A DNA stretch of 64,000 nucleotides from assembly GCA_041649015.1 (NCBI GenBank), contig JBAZNU010000004.1:62001-126000 (forward strand), in the 5' to 3' direction. Positions 46,021 through 54,395 of this stretch are shown here, in pieces. Positions within the stretch are counted from its first letter, which is position 1, and each line of letters begins with the position of its first letter. Below the pieces are notes generated by a model that was not told the origin of the DNA, searched no databases, and saw nothing but the letters and a program-made list of their open reading frames with translations. Source of the DNA: Ignavibacteria bacterium. GTDB taxonomy: Bacteria > Bacteroidota > Ignavibacteria > Tepidaquicellales > Tepidaquicellaceae. Both the position numbers and the translations under genes were made by a program.

Positions 46021-46126
46021 GATTGTTAAACCATAGAACTACTGAACTATTTGGACTTCAAAAATAATTTATTATAGTTTATTTTATCTTTAAACAAAAT
46101 TGTGAAAATAAAACTATAAATAGAAA

Positions 46127-46816
46127 ATGAAAAAGCTATTTTTAATCATAACAGTTATTGCGGTATTTGCTGTATCAGGATACTCTCAGCATAAGTATAA
46201 AGTAAGTTTAGGAATTAATGCAGGATACAGTATCCCTGTTACAGAACTCGCAAATGTGTATAAACCTGATTTCTCGGGTGAGTTCAACGTAGGATATGTC
46301 TTAACTCCCGAGATAGAATTACTACTCACGACAGGCTTCAGTAAATTTACGTTCAGGAATGAAAACCTTAACGATGATTTGGCACAATTGAGTCCGACCA
46401 CAACAATGAACGATGTATGGACGTCTTCAATTATTCCCATCACGGCAGGAATCAGGTACAAATTTGATAAGATTACACAGACTATTGTTCCTTATGGAAC
46501 TGCAGAGCTTGGTGCATACATAACTAACTTTGATAAAAGACTCGGCGGCAGCATAATTATAACGGGTTCTCAAATAACTTCGAATTCATTTGTTAAAGAA
46601 ACACAAACCGGATTCGGATTATCGCTTGGTGTTGGTACTTTTTTCGAAGTATCTCCAAGACTATCTGTCGATGTCGTCGTAAAGTATAATTTTGTTAAAT
46701 CAGATTTTGTAAAAGATTACACAATAACCAAAGATACTCTGGCACCCGTTAATGTTGCAGGTATAAGCACTGGGATGTATCTTACAACACGAGCGGGTAT
46801 AACATACAGGTTCTAA
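46127..46816 (+). CDS. Outer-membrane beta-barrel protein
   Basis: 229 aa. Signal peptide to ~21 (GYSQ). Typical 8-strand barrel with short turns: KVSLGINAGYSIPVTEL, FNVGYVLTPEIELLLTTGF, GIRYKF, GLSLGVGTFFEVSPRLSVDVVVKYNF and a terminal GITYRF with closing Phe. It resembles the OmpA-like/porin-family barrels of Bacteroidota. It sits 107 bp after the TonB receptor and 3 bp before the MFS gene, suggesting a shared transcript. Confidence 0.8.
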   Translation: MKKLFLIITVIAVFAVSGYSQHKYKVSLGINAGYSIPVTELANVYKPDFSGEFNVGYVLTPEIELLLTTGFSKFTFRNENLNDDLAQLSPTTTMNDVWTSSIIPITAGIRYKFDKITQTIVPYGTAELGAYITNFDKRLGGSIIITGSQITSNSFVKETQTGFGLSLGVGTFFEVSPRLSVDVVVKYNFVKSDFVKDYTITKDTLAPVNVAGISTGMYLTTRAGITYRF

Positions 46817-46819
46817 AAG

Positions 46820-48196
46820 TTGTATAAGCTTAAGAACTCTCCATATTTAATTCTTGCAATATCGGTAATTGCATCATTCACAACGTCATTTATGGGCTCT
46901 GCAATTAATGTTGCTTTGCCTTCTATTTCATTAGAGTTTTCATCAAGTGCTGTTCTTCTCGGATGGATTGCAACATCATACACACTCGCGAATGCTGCCT
47001 CACTGATACCGGTAGGAAAACTTTCTGATATTTATGGAAGAACAAAGTTTTTTAAAGCCGGTGTATTGTTATTTGCTCTAAGCTGCCTTGTCTCAGGATT
47101 TTCGGTATCCGCAGAAATGCTGTTAATCTTAAGAGCTGTTCAAGGAATCGGACTTTCGTTTATTTTCGTTAATGCATTCTCAATAATTGTTTCTATTTAT
47201 CCGCCAAAAAAAAGAGGAAAAGTTCTCGGAGTTTTAACCGCTTCGATTTATACCGGTCTTTCCACTGGACCTTTTATCGGCGGTATCATCACTCAACAAT
47301 TCGGATGGAGGTACATATTTTATTTCAGTTTCGTTGTTTCAATGATTGTTTATTTTATGATGCTTTTCTTTTTAAATCAGGAATGGAAAGTTGCAGAAGG
47401 AGAAAAGTTTGATATAAAGGGATCCGCCGTATTCGTAACAGCTATAATTTCTCTTATGCTTGGAATATCATTCATACCAAATGTATCGGGTTTTATTGCA
47501 GCAGCTTTCGGATTGGGGATGTTATTATATTATAAAATTTATTCTGAAAAAGCTGAACACCCGGTTCTTGAGTTGAATATATTCAGGAACAATAGAGTGT
47601 TTACCTTTTCTAATACTGCAGCACTAATTAACTACAGCGCAACCGCAGGAATTAGTTTTTTACTTAGTCTGTATCTGCAGAATATAAAAGTTATGTCTCC
47701 TCAGCAGGCTGGTACAGTTCTTATTGCACAGCCTGTACTAATGGCATTCTTTTCGCCCATATCTGGAAGAATATCGGACAGGGTAGAACCTCGCTACGTA
47801 TCTTCTGCCGGAATGCTGCTGATTTCTGTTTGCCTCGGACTTTTGTGTTTTGTGACAAGCGATACATCATTAGTATATATAATATTAAACCTCGCAGTAC
47901 TCGGAGTCGGCTTCGCACTTTTCTCTTCTCCGAATTCAAACGCCATAATGAGCTCTGTTGAAAAGAAAGATTATGGAACCGCTTCAGCAATATTGTCTTT
48001 TATGCGTACCACAGGTCAAATGCTGAGCATGGCTATTGTTATTGTCATATTGTCTGTGCTTATGGGAAAAGCAGAAATTAAACCCGAAAACCATACCCAG
48101 CTAATTCTAAGTATAAAAATAGCTTTCGCTCTCTTTGCTTTCCTTTGCTTCCTCGGAATTTTTGCCTCGCTCACAAGAGGCAAAATGCATAGTTAA
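46820..48196 (+). CDS. MFS transporter, DHA2-like (14 TM)
   Basis: 458 aa, TTG start 3 nt after the barrel stop. Fourteen predicted helices. INVALPSISLEF in helix 1 and VGKLSDIYGRTKFFKAGVLL in loop 2-3 match the DHA2 (EmrB/QacA) layout; SIYTGLSTGPFIGGIITQQ is motif C. Drug or metabolite export at the inner membrane is likely; no cognate EmrA-type gene is adjacent. Its position after a TonB receptor and a barrel could also mean a metabolite route. Confidence 0.85.
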   Translation: MYKLKNSPYLILAISVIASFTTSFMGSAINVALPSISLEFSSSAVLLGWIATSYTLANAASLIPVGKLSDIYGRTKFFKAGVLLFALSCLVSGFSVSAEMLLILRAVQGIGLSFIFVNAFSIIVSIYPPKKRGKVLGVLTASIYTGLSTGPFIGGIITQQFGWRYIFYFSFVVSMIVYFMMLFFLNQEWKVAEGEKFDIKGSAVFVTAIISLMLGISFIPNVSGFIAAAFGLGMLLYYKIYSEKAEHPVLELNIFRNNRVFTFSNTAALINYSATAGISFLLSLYLQNIKVMSPQQAGTVLIAQPVLMAFFSPISGRISDRVEPRYVSSAGMLLISVCLGLLCFVTSDTSLVYIILNLAVLGVGFALFSSPNSNAIMSSVEKKDYGTASAILSFMRTTGQMLSMAIVIVILSVLMGKAEIKPENHTQLILSIKIAFALFAFLCFLGIFASLTRGKMHS

Positions 48197-48410
48197 GAAT
48201 ACGGCATACGTTCAATATTACTAATGTACTTGAAGTTCATTTTCTTTACCGGTTCTTCGAGAGCCCATGCTGTTTAAATAATATAGCACTCATACCTCAT
48301 CGGGATATATTTCTTTAAATATGATTTACCTTCATAATTAAGTGTACATAAAATACTATTTTTTGTTTTCTTAAGAATTAATACATTGACGTTAACCAAA
48401 TTTATTAGTC

Positions 48411-49454
48411 ATGGAAGTACTCAGGAATAGTATTGATACACTTGCGGAAAAGTTAACCGCTATACAATATGACGGTAATCCTCTATACTTCAAGTACGGT
48501 GCAAAAGGAAGAGAACATACAATTCAGGATAATAAATACCACCTGAATTATTTATTGACTTCTGTTACACTCGAAAATCCTCAGATTTTCTCTGATTACA
48601 TTGCCTGGGCAAAGGTATTTTTTAAATCCATAAAACTTCCTGATAATATGCTTGAGGAAAATCTTGAGTTGATTAAAAAGGTTAACAGCGAATATTTTGA
48701 AATAGAAGCAGCATCAAAAATAAATTCATACATAGATTCTGCTTTAAAGAGTCTTGATGACTTGCCGGACGAGGTCCCATCTTTTATAAAACCTGAATCA
48801 AAATATGATAATCTTGCAGCTGAGTATCTTAACAGGCTGTTAAGAAACGAAAGGAGCGAAGCAAGTAGATTAATACTTAACGAAGTTGGTGATGACAAAT
48901 CAAAGTTGAAGGATATTTACCTCTATGTTTTTGAAGTTACTCAAAAGGAAGTTGGCAGGTTGTGGCAGCAGAATATAATCTCAGTTGCTCAGGAGCATTA
49001 TTGTACAGCAGTTACTCAGCTCGTTATGTCGCAGCTCTATCCGCTGATATTTGAGCATGAACGAATAGGCAAAAAGATGATTGCCACATCTGTTTCAGGC
49101 GAACTGCACGAAATCGGAATAAGAATGGTTTCTGATTTTTTTGAGATGGAAGGTTGGGATACGTATTTTTATGGAGCGAATACACCTGTGAAAGACCTTA
49201 TAAATGCAGTAAAAGAAATGAATCCTGACCTTGTTGCTGTCTCAACTACTATACCGACAAATCTTGATTCTGCCATCACTATTATTAACTCAATAAAAGG
49301 CAGTACGGAACAAAACGGAGTTAAAATAATGGTTGGGGGGTATCCTTTTAATAAGGATAAAGAGTTATGGAAAAAAGTAGGAGCGGATTGCTTTGCATCC
49401 GACGCACAATCAGCAGTAAATAGAGCTCGTGAATTATTTAAAAATTTGAAATGA
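48411..49454 (+). CDS. B12-binding protein with CarH-type photoreceptor motif
   Basis: 347 aa. N-terminal helical region (~1-125) of unknown type; then a four-helix-bundle B12-binding-2 domain (~130-215) and a Rossmann B12-binding domain (~222-345). In the bundle, W185-x9-E195-H196 reproduces the W-x9-EH motif of the adenosylcobalamin photoreceptor CarH. In the Rossmann part E231-L-H233-E-I-G236 gives the lower axial His as in CarH (ExHxxG). There is no MerR DNA-binding domain. The next gene (histidine kinase) overlaps by 4 nt, so a light- or B12-driven signal is likely passed to the kinase. Distinction from corrinoid methyltransferase partners rests on the W-x9-EH motif. Confidence 0.85.
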   Translation: MEVLRNSIDTLAEKLTAIQYDGNPLYFKYGAKGREHTIQDNKYHLNYLLTSVTLENPQIFSDYIAWAKVFFKSIKLPDNMLEENLELIKKVNSEYFEIEAASKINSYIDSALKSLDDLPDEVPSFIKPESKYDNLAAEYLNRLLRNERSEASRLILNEVGDDKSKLKDIYLYVFEVTQKEVGRLWQQNIISVAQEHYCTAVTQLVMSQLYPLIFEHERIGKKMIATSVSGELHEIGIRMVSDFFEMEGWDTYFYGANTPVKDLINAVKEMNPDLVAVSTTIPTNLDSAITIINSIKGSTEQNGVKIMVGGYPFNKDKELWKKVGADCFASDAQSAVNRARELFKNLK

Positions 49455-50656
49455 TTAAAGGCAAAGGTATCACTGCTTTATTCGACGAGGCTAAGATATT
49501 AAAGCACGTATATAAAAATGATTTAATTACTCACTCGTTAGAACCAGTAAGTAAATCTTTCAGCGGTTTTTTTAGTCTTGAGAATCCTTATGAAAGCGAT
49601 GATTTTTTCAATAAACTTGATTCTGAGAATTCTGTAATCTCTTACGAAATAAAGTGCGGTTTCAGCAATCATTTTTTACCCTATTTGTTTTCCGGAATTA
49701 AATTGGATGAAGGTTATTTTGTCATTGTTTCGGATAATAATTCTTATTTGTTTCATTTGTATAATGAACTGCTGATTATAAATAATGAGCATGTTAACAA
49801 AATACGTTCTCTTACTAAAGAAATTAATGCTTTGAAGAATAATGATAGGGAAGTTATTCAGCTAAATGAAATAACAAGACTTAATAATGACCTGATAAAT
49901 ACTCAAAGAGAACTGGCAAAGAAGAATTCAGAGCTTAATGAATTAATCGCTTACAAGAACAGGCTTATTGGTATGGCTGCTCATGACCTGAGAAATCCAA
50001 TTGCTGTAATTCTCGGATTTTCTGATTTAATGCTCGAAGGCGATAGAAGTAATTTGACTGAGGACAATATCCTATTCCTGCAGAATATATACAAGTCCAG
50101 TCAGTCCATGCTTACACTTATAAACGACCTTCTTGTCTTTTCCTCTTTCGAGTCGGGAAAGGTTAATCTAAAACTCACAAAATCAAATCTCTCGGAACTG
50201 TTAACGGAAAATTTAAACCTGAACAGAATAATATCGGGAAAAAAAAACATTGAACTTATACTCGAAAAACCCGATGAGGATGTTTATTTATCGATTGACA
50301 AAGATAAAATAGTTCAGGTTCTTAATAATTTGATTGGTAATGCGATTAAGTTTTCATTCCCAAATTCAAGCATTGAAATTCAACTTAAAACTAACAAGGA
50401 TTATGCTGTGTTTTCTGTTTCGGACAAAGGAATCGGAATCCCACCTCAAAACATGGATAACCTGTTTAAACCATTTTCGAAAATATCGAGTACCGGTACA
50501 TCCGGCGAAAAAGGTACAGGTCTGGGCTTAAATATTGTAAAGAATATTGTGGAAGCACATAAAGGTAAAGTTTGGGTTGAAAGTCGACAGGGGAAGGGGA
50601 CCACTTTCTTCGTGTCATTGCCTCTTATTAGCATTAACTTAAAACAAAAAACCTAA
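49451..50656 (+). CDS. Soluble histidine kinase, partner of the B12 photoreceptor-like protein
   Basis: 401 aa, ATG overlapping the upstream stop by 4 nt. No transmembrane helix. An N-terminal ~105-residue PAS-like region (weak), a coiled coil (~110-170), HisKA with phospho-acceptor His178 (MAAHDLRNPIAVI), and an HATPase domain with N-box (LNNLIGNAIKF), G1 (SDKGIGIP) and G2 (GTGLGLNIV). The family is certain, the input is inferred from coupling to the B12 protein. No response regulator gene follows, so its target is elsewhere. Confidence 0.92.
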   Translation: MIKGKGITALFDEAKILKHVYKNDLITHSLEPVSKSFSGFFSLENPYESDDFFNKLDSENSVISYEIKCGFSNHFLPYLFSGIKLDEGYFVIVSDNNSYLFHLYNELLIINNEHVNKIRSLTKEINALKNNDREVIQLNEITRLNNDLINTQRELAKKNSELNELIAYKNRLIGMAAHDLRNPIAVILGFSDLMLEGDRSNLTEDNILFLQNIYKSSQSMLTLINDLLVFSSFESGKVNLKLTKSNLSELLTENLNLNRIISGKKNIELILEKPDEDVYLSIDKDKIVQVLNNLIGNAIKFSFPNSSIEIQLKTNKDYAVFSVSDKGIGIPPQNMDNLFKPFSKISSTGTSGEKGTGLGLNIVKNIVEAHKGKVWVESRQGKGTTFFVSLPLISINLKQKT

Positions 50657-51064
50657 AACTATAGCCGACATAATCTTTTGTTGCAACAGTTTTTTCTAAT
50701 CCGGTCGGAAACAAATTTTTCCAATATAAGTATAATAAATTGTGAATCGTTGGTATCATAAACTTTTATTAAGTTAAGTTGAGCAATAATAAATACATTG
50801 ATAAAAGCTGTTTAAATTTGGAATTTTTAATGATTATTATTAATGTTCTGATATACATGAGACCTATTGTCAGAACAAATTATATAGGTTTTTATATTTC
50901 CGTGATTTTCACGGTAATCAATTAAACATAATTTTCCCTTGGAAAACTATTTGGTTTTTTCTGTTATTTCGAAATTATATCATACTCAAGTATAATTCAG
51001 AAAACTATTATTTCCCATATATTTATAATAACATTTTATATAATTCATTATGAAAGAAACTATC
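50657..51064. other. 408-bp structured intergenic region upstream of a secreted protein
   Basis: No gene. Two hairpins: GTTCTGA (50845-50851) with TCAGAAC (50870-50876), and CCGTGA (50900-50905) with TCACGG (50909-50914). A palindrome TGTTGCAACA sits at 50679-50688 followed by a T-run. These are possible leader, operator or terminator structures. Confidence 0.4.
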
Positions 51065-52384
51065 ATGAAAAAATCAATCATCATTATTCTGATATCTCTA
51101 TTATTTACTGTGACTTTATCCGCACAGTCAAGCTGGATTCAGCAAACGAGCCCCCTTGGAAATGAAATCTTAGGTAAGATTCAGTTTGTGAGCGCTTCTG
51201 AGGGCTGGATATCTGCCGGAAACGGCAAGTTGCTTCATACGACCAACGGCGGAAATAACTGGACTGTCGTGAATCCGGAACCGGTTGATACTTTATTCTC
51301 TTGGAGCGATCCGGCTCAAAGTATTTCTTTTATTAATCCGTCAACAGGCTGGATTGTCCGTACAAAAGGTAATTTTAATCAATGGAACGGAGCAGTTGCA
51401 TATAAAACAACTAACGGCGGGAATAGCTGGACAAAACTTTCAATCCCCGTTCATGATGCTGGTATGTATATTCAGTTTGTTGATGCAAATACAGGATGGA
51501 TGCTTCTGTTTAACACAAATTACACCGGAGGCGGTGTTTACAAATCAACAAATGGTGGTTCTAACTGGTTTGTTTTATCACCTCCTATCGGCGGATTGCC
51601 TTATTTTCTAAATACTAATACCGGTTGGATTTTCCCTGCAGGTGATCAAATTACTACTGCTGATACTATTATCAAAACTACAAACGGCGGTTTGAATTGG
51701 ATACGCCAATGGGGAAGCAATGTGCAGGTTGCTTATAATATGATGTCTTTTTCAGATGCTAATAACGGATGGATTGTAGGAAGAAACGGTTTAGTTAGAC
51801 AAACGACAAATGGCGGAAATACTTGGCAGAATGTTCCGATTTTTGGAATGGGACCTGCTAATAACAATAAGGCTGTGTTCTTTATAAATGCAAATACAGG
51901 TTGGATTGGAACCAAAGCAGACGGCACTCAAAATCCTTATGTTCTTTATACTAACAATGGAGGTACTTCTTGGAGTTGGCAGCAAATTCCTTTGACTTAT
52001 TCTATTTTTAGTATTAATTTTTTTGACGCAAATAATGGCGGCCTTACTTCAGATTATGGAGGTATTTGCCACACGACTAATGGCGGTGTTCATGTTAATA
52101 ATTTATCAACTGAAATCCCTTCATCTTATTCGTTGTCGCAGAATTATCCCAATCCGTTTAATCCTTCAACTTCTATTGAGTTTGATGTTGTTCAAACAGC
52201 TGACGTGAAGATTTCTGTGTTTGATATTTACGGAAAAGAAATTGATATTCTTGTAAATGAAAGACTTCAGACAGGCAGATACAAGACCGAATGGAACGGA
52301 ACTAAACAATCAAGCGGCGTCTATTTCTACAGAATGCAGTCTGGAAATTTTATACAATCAAAGCAGATGATACTATTGAAGTGA
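51065..52384 (+). CDS. Secreted Ycf48/BNR-like propeller protein with C-terminal sorting domain
   Basis: 439 aa from the preferred start MKKSIIIILIS (an ATG 15 nt upstream is possible). Signal peptide to ~20 (LSAQ). Six to seven repeats of the type NxxTGW(I/M)...TTNGGxxW (for example HTTNGGNNWTVV, KTTNGGNSWTKL, KSTNGGSNWFVL, QTTNGGNTWQNV) give a Ycf48-like propeller. The last ~80 residues are the sorting domain (NYPNPFNPSTSIEF to SKQMILLK). Likely surface-exported, function unknown. A bidirectional terminator follows. Confidence 0.88.
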   Translation: MKKSIIIILISLLFTVTLSAQSSWIQQTSPLGNEILGKIQFVSASEGWISAGNGKLLHTTNGGNNWTVVNPEPVDTLFSWSDPAQSISFINPSTGWIVRTKGNFNQWNGAVAYKTTNGGNSWTKLSIPVHDAGMYIQFVDANTGWMLLFNTNYTGGGVYKSTNGGSNWFVLSPPIGGLPYFLNTNTGWIFPAGDQITTADTIIKTTNGGLNWIRQWGSNVQVAYNMMSFSDANNGWIVGRNGLVRQTTNGGNTWQNVPIFGMGPANNNKAVFFINANTGWIGTKADGTQNPYVLYTNNGGTSWSWQQIPLTYSIFSINFFDANNGGLTSDYGGICHTTNGGVHVNNLSTEIPSSYSLSQNYPNPFNPSTSIEFDVVQTADVKISVFDIYGKEIDILVNERLQTGRYKTEWNGTKQSSGVYFYRMQSGNFIQSKQMILLK

Positions 52385-52405
52385 TTTCAATCTGTTTATA
52401 ACTAA

Positions 52406-52438
52406 AAAACCCCCCGTAGTTTTCCTGCGGGGGGTTTT
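52406..52438. terminator. Strong bidirectional terminator
   Basis: CCCCCCGTAG and CTGCGGGGGG arms flanked by A and T runs (AAAA...TTTT), in the gap between the convergent secreted-protein and kinase genes. Confidence 0.92.
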
Positions 52439-52456
52439 GAATTTTATTATTCTTTA

Positions 52457-53956
52457 TTACTTCGTATAAGGCAGATACACAGTGAACGTCGAACCCTTGC
52501 CGTATTCCGACTCAACTTCTACCTTGCCCGAATAAGATTCTGTGATTCTCTTCACTATCGAAAGTCCAAGCCCTGTTCCGCTTATGCTGCGTGTATGCTC
52601 GTTCTTTATCCTGTAGAATTCCGAGAATAACTTTGCTTTCTCCTCCGGCTTCATTCCGATACCGGTGTCCGAAATACGTGTAACTATGAAATTACCCGAT
52701 TTAGATACCTCAATATCAATCGATCCGTTTTCTTTGTTGTACTTCACAGAGTTGCCGATGATATTCGTAAACAGTCTCGTGATTTCATTGTTGTCAGCAA
52801 GTATTCCGGGAAGGTTATCGTGAAACTTCGTCTTCACCTCTATGCCGCGTTTTTTAGTCTCAAGCTCAAGAAAGTCAGTCGTGCTCTTTACGAGTTCGCC
52901 TATGTTAAGCAGCTTTAACTCCCTTTGCTTTGTCTTCATTTCCATGCGGGATATGTCAAGCAAGTCGTTCACCATCTCAAGCAAGCCCTGCAGCCTGTTC
53001 TTCGAACGTCCAAGGTAATCCTTCTGCTGTTCTGGTGATGTCTGTAACGATGGATCGAGTATTATATTTAAAAATCCAAGCACAGCCGCCATCGGTGTCT
53101 TAAGCTCATGCGCAACCATGGACACAAACTGTGACTTAATATATTCAACTTTCTTCATCTCGGTTATGTTTCTGATAACCGTAACCACGCCGGCAAGCGA
53201 TCCGTCTGGATGCGGGACTGGCGAGCATTTTATCTCCACCACAAGCTCTCTGTCCGGTTTCAGCTCTACTTCTGCGCTTCTCGTCTTGTTCTCAAATACT
53301 TCCGAATCAAGTAACGATTTTATCGGTTCCTCAATCTTTGGCGGAAGTATGCTCAGTATCTTTTCTCCGAGAATAATATCGTTAAGCTCAAGATATTTTA
53401 CTGATGCAGGATTAAATAGAACTAATTCTCCGTCTTTGTTTACAACAAAAACACCGTCCGCAAGTGAACTGACTATAGTGTTAAGTCTCGATTTCTCCGT
53501 TGCAAGTTCCAGAAGTCTTTCTTCTCTTTCTCTCTTCAGTCTTTCTGCTTCAAGTATTAGCATCCTTCTCTCAAGTCCTGCTCTTAAATTCTGAAGTAGT
53601 TCATCAGGAGAAAATGGTTTCGGTATGTATGTGAATGCACCAAGCTTTGTCGCTTCTATTGCCGTTTCGTAACTCGCGTATGCAGTAGCTATAAAGCATA
53701 CTGTATTCGGTCTCACCTTTTTAATCTCTTTCAGTACTGATATTCCGTCTATGTCGGGCATTTTTAGATCAAGTAGTGCAAGGTCGTACTCCTTTTCCGT
53801 ACCCATCTTTATCCCCATCATTCCGCAGTCCGCTGTTTCTACGTCGTAATTCTCGCTCTGTAATAGCCTTTGCGTACCAATACGCAGCCCTTTCTCGTCG
53901 TCGACTATCAGTACCTTTGGTCTGTATTCTTCCACGTTTTCGTTATTTGTTGTCAC
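52457..53956 (-). CDS. Receiver-PAS-histidine kinase hybrid
   Basis: 499 aa. Receiver at ~14-130 with phospho-acceptor Asp63 (LLDLKMPD) and Lys113 in PKPF; helical linker; PAS ~155-265 (DGVFVVNKDGELVLFNPAS); HisKA with His283 (MVAHELKTPMAAV); HATPase (NIIGNSVKYN, DTGIGM, GTGLGLSIV). There is no DNA-binding domain. It ends the hydrogenase cluster, with its start overlapping the lone receiver gene by 4 nt, so it can be phosphorylated or act as a relay kinase in the same circuit. Confidence 0.93.
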   Translation of the reverse strand: MTTNNENVEEYRPKVLIVDDEKGLRIGTQRLLQSENYDVETADCGMMGIKMGTEKEYDLALLDLKMPDIDGISVLKEIKKVRPNTVCFIATAYASYETAIEATKLGAFTYIPKPFSPDELLQNLRAGLERRMLILEAERLKREREERLLELATEKSRLNTIVSSLADGVFVVNKDGELVLFNPASVKYLELNDIILGEKILSILPPKIEEPIKSLLDSEVFENKTRSAEVELKPDRELVVEIKCSPVPHPDGSLAGVVTVIRNITEMKKVEYIKSQFVSMVAHELKTPMAAVLGFLNIILDPSLQTSPEQQKDYLGRSKNRLQGLLEMVNDLLDISRMEMKTKQRELKLLNIGELVKSTTDFLELETKKRGIEVKTKFHDNLPGILADNNEITRLFTNIIGNSVKYNKENGSIDIEVSKSGNFIVTRISDTGIGMKPEEKAKLFSEFYRIKNEHTRSISGTGLGLSIVKRITESYSGKVEVESEYGKGSTFTVYLPYTK

Positions 53957-54366
53957 TGTTTCTTTTGTTTCTCAAAACATTCTTCAAGCTTGTTTGAAAG
54001 CTCGTCTATGTTTATCGGTTTATTGAACCAGGCATCGCAGTGTATCCATTCCTGCTCATCTGATGTTGTTATACCAAACTTCATTCCTGTTACGTATGTT
54101 GCCGATGTTAGCAAAAATACCGGAATCGTTTTTCCGTACGAATCTCTTTTTATCCTGTGAGATAATACGAATCCCGAATCATGCTCCTCCATTATAAGGT
54201 CCAGTACTGCTGCGTCCGGTTTCTCGCGTTTAAACATCTCCCATGCATCTGGTACATTGTCTGCTGATACTACATCGTAACCTTTTGAAATAAGCAGCGT
54301 ACTGTTCTGTTCAATTAGGTCAGGATCGTCGTCAACAAGCAATATCTTCTTTTTTACTTCTGTCAT
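53953..54366 (-). CDS. Single-domain response regulator (CheY-like)
   Basis: 137 aa, receiver only. Acidic pair Asp12-Asp14, phospho-acceptor Asp56 (VLDLIMEE), Thr/Ser switch (TSAT ~87), Lys116 in FNKPIN. Good Shine-Dalgarno (AAAGGAG) ahead of ATG. No output domain, so it probably relays phosphate between the hydrogenase-like kinase (upstream) and the hybrid kinase (4-nt overlap downstream). It shares the LDxxMxExDxGFxL pattern with the divergent receiver at 60843-61214. Confidence 0.92.
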   Translation of the reverse strand: MTEVKKKILLVDDDPDLIEQNSTLLISKGYDVVSADNVPDAWEMFKREKPDAAVLDLIMEEHDSGFVLSHRIKRDSYGKTIPVFLLTSATYVTGMKFGITTSDEQEWIHCDAWFNKPINIDELSNKLEECFEKQKKQ

Positions 54367-54395
54367 GATTTCTCCTTTTATTAGTATTCCTTTGT

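Noticed and set aside
53118..53594. 158-codon plus ORF opposite the hybrid kinase
   Set aside because: Ser/Thr-rich antisense frame with no motif.
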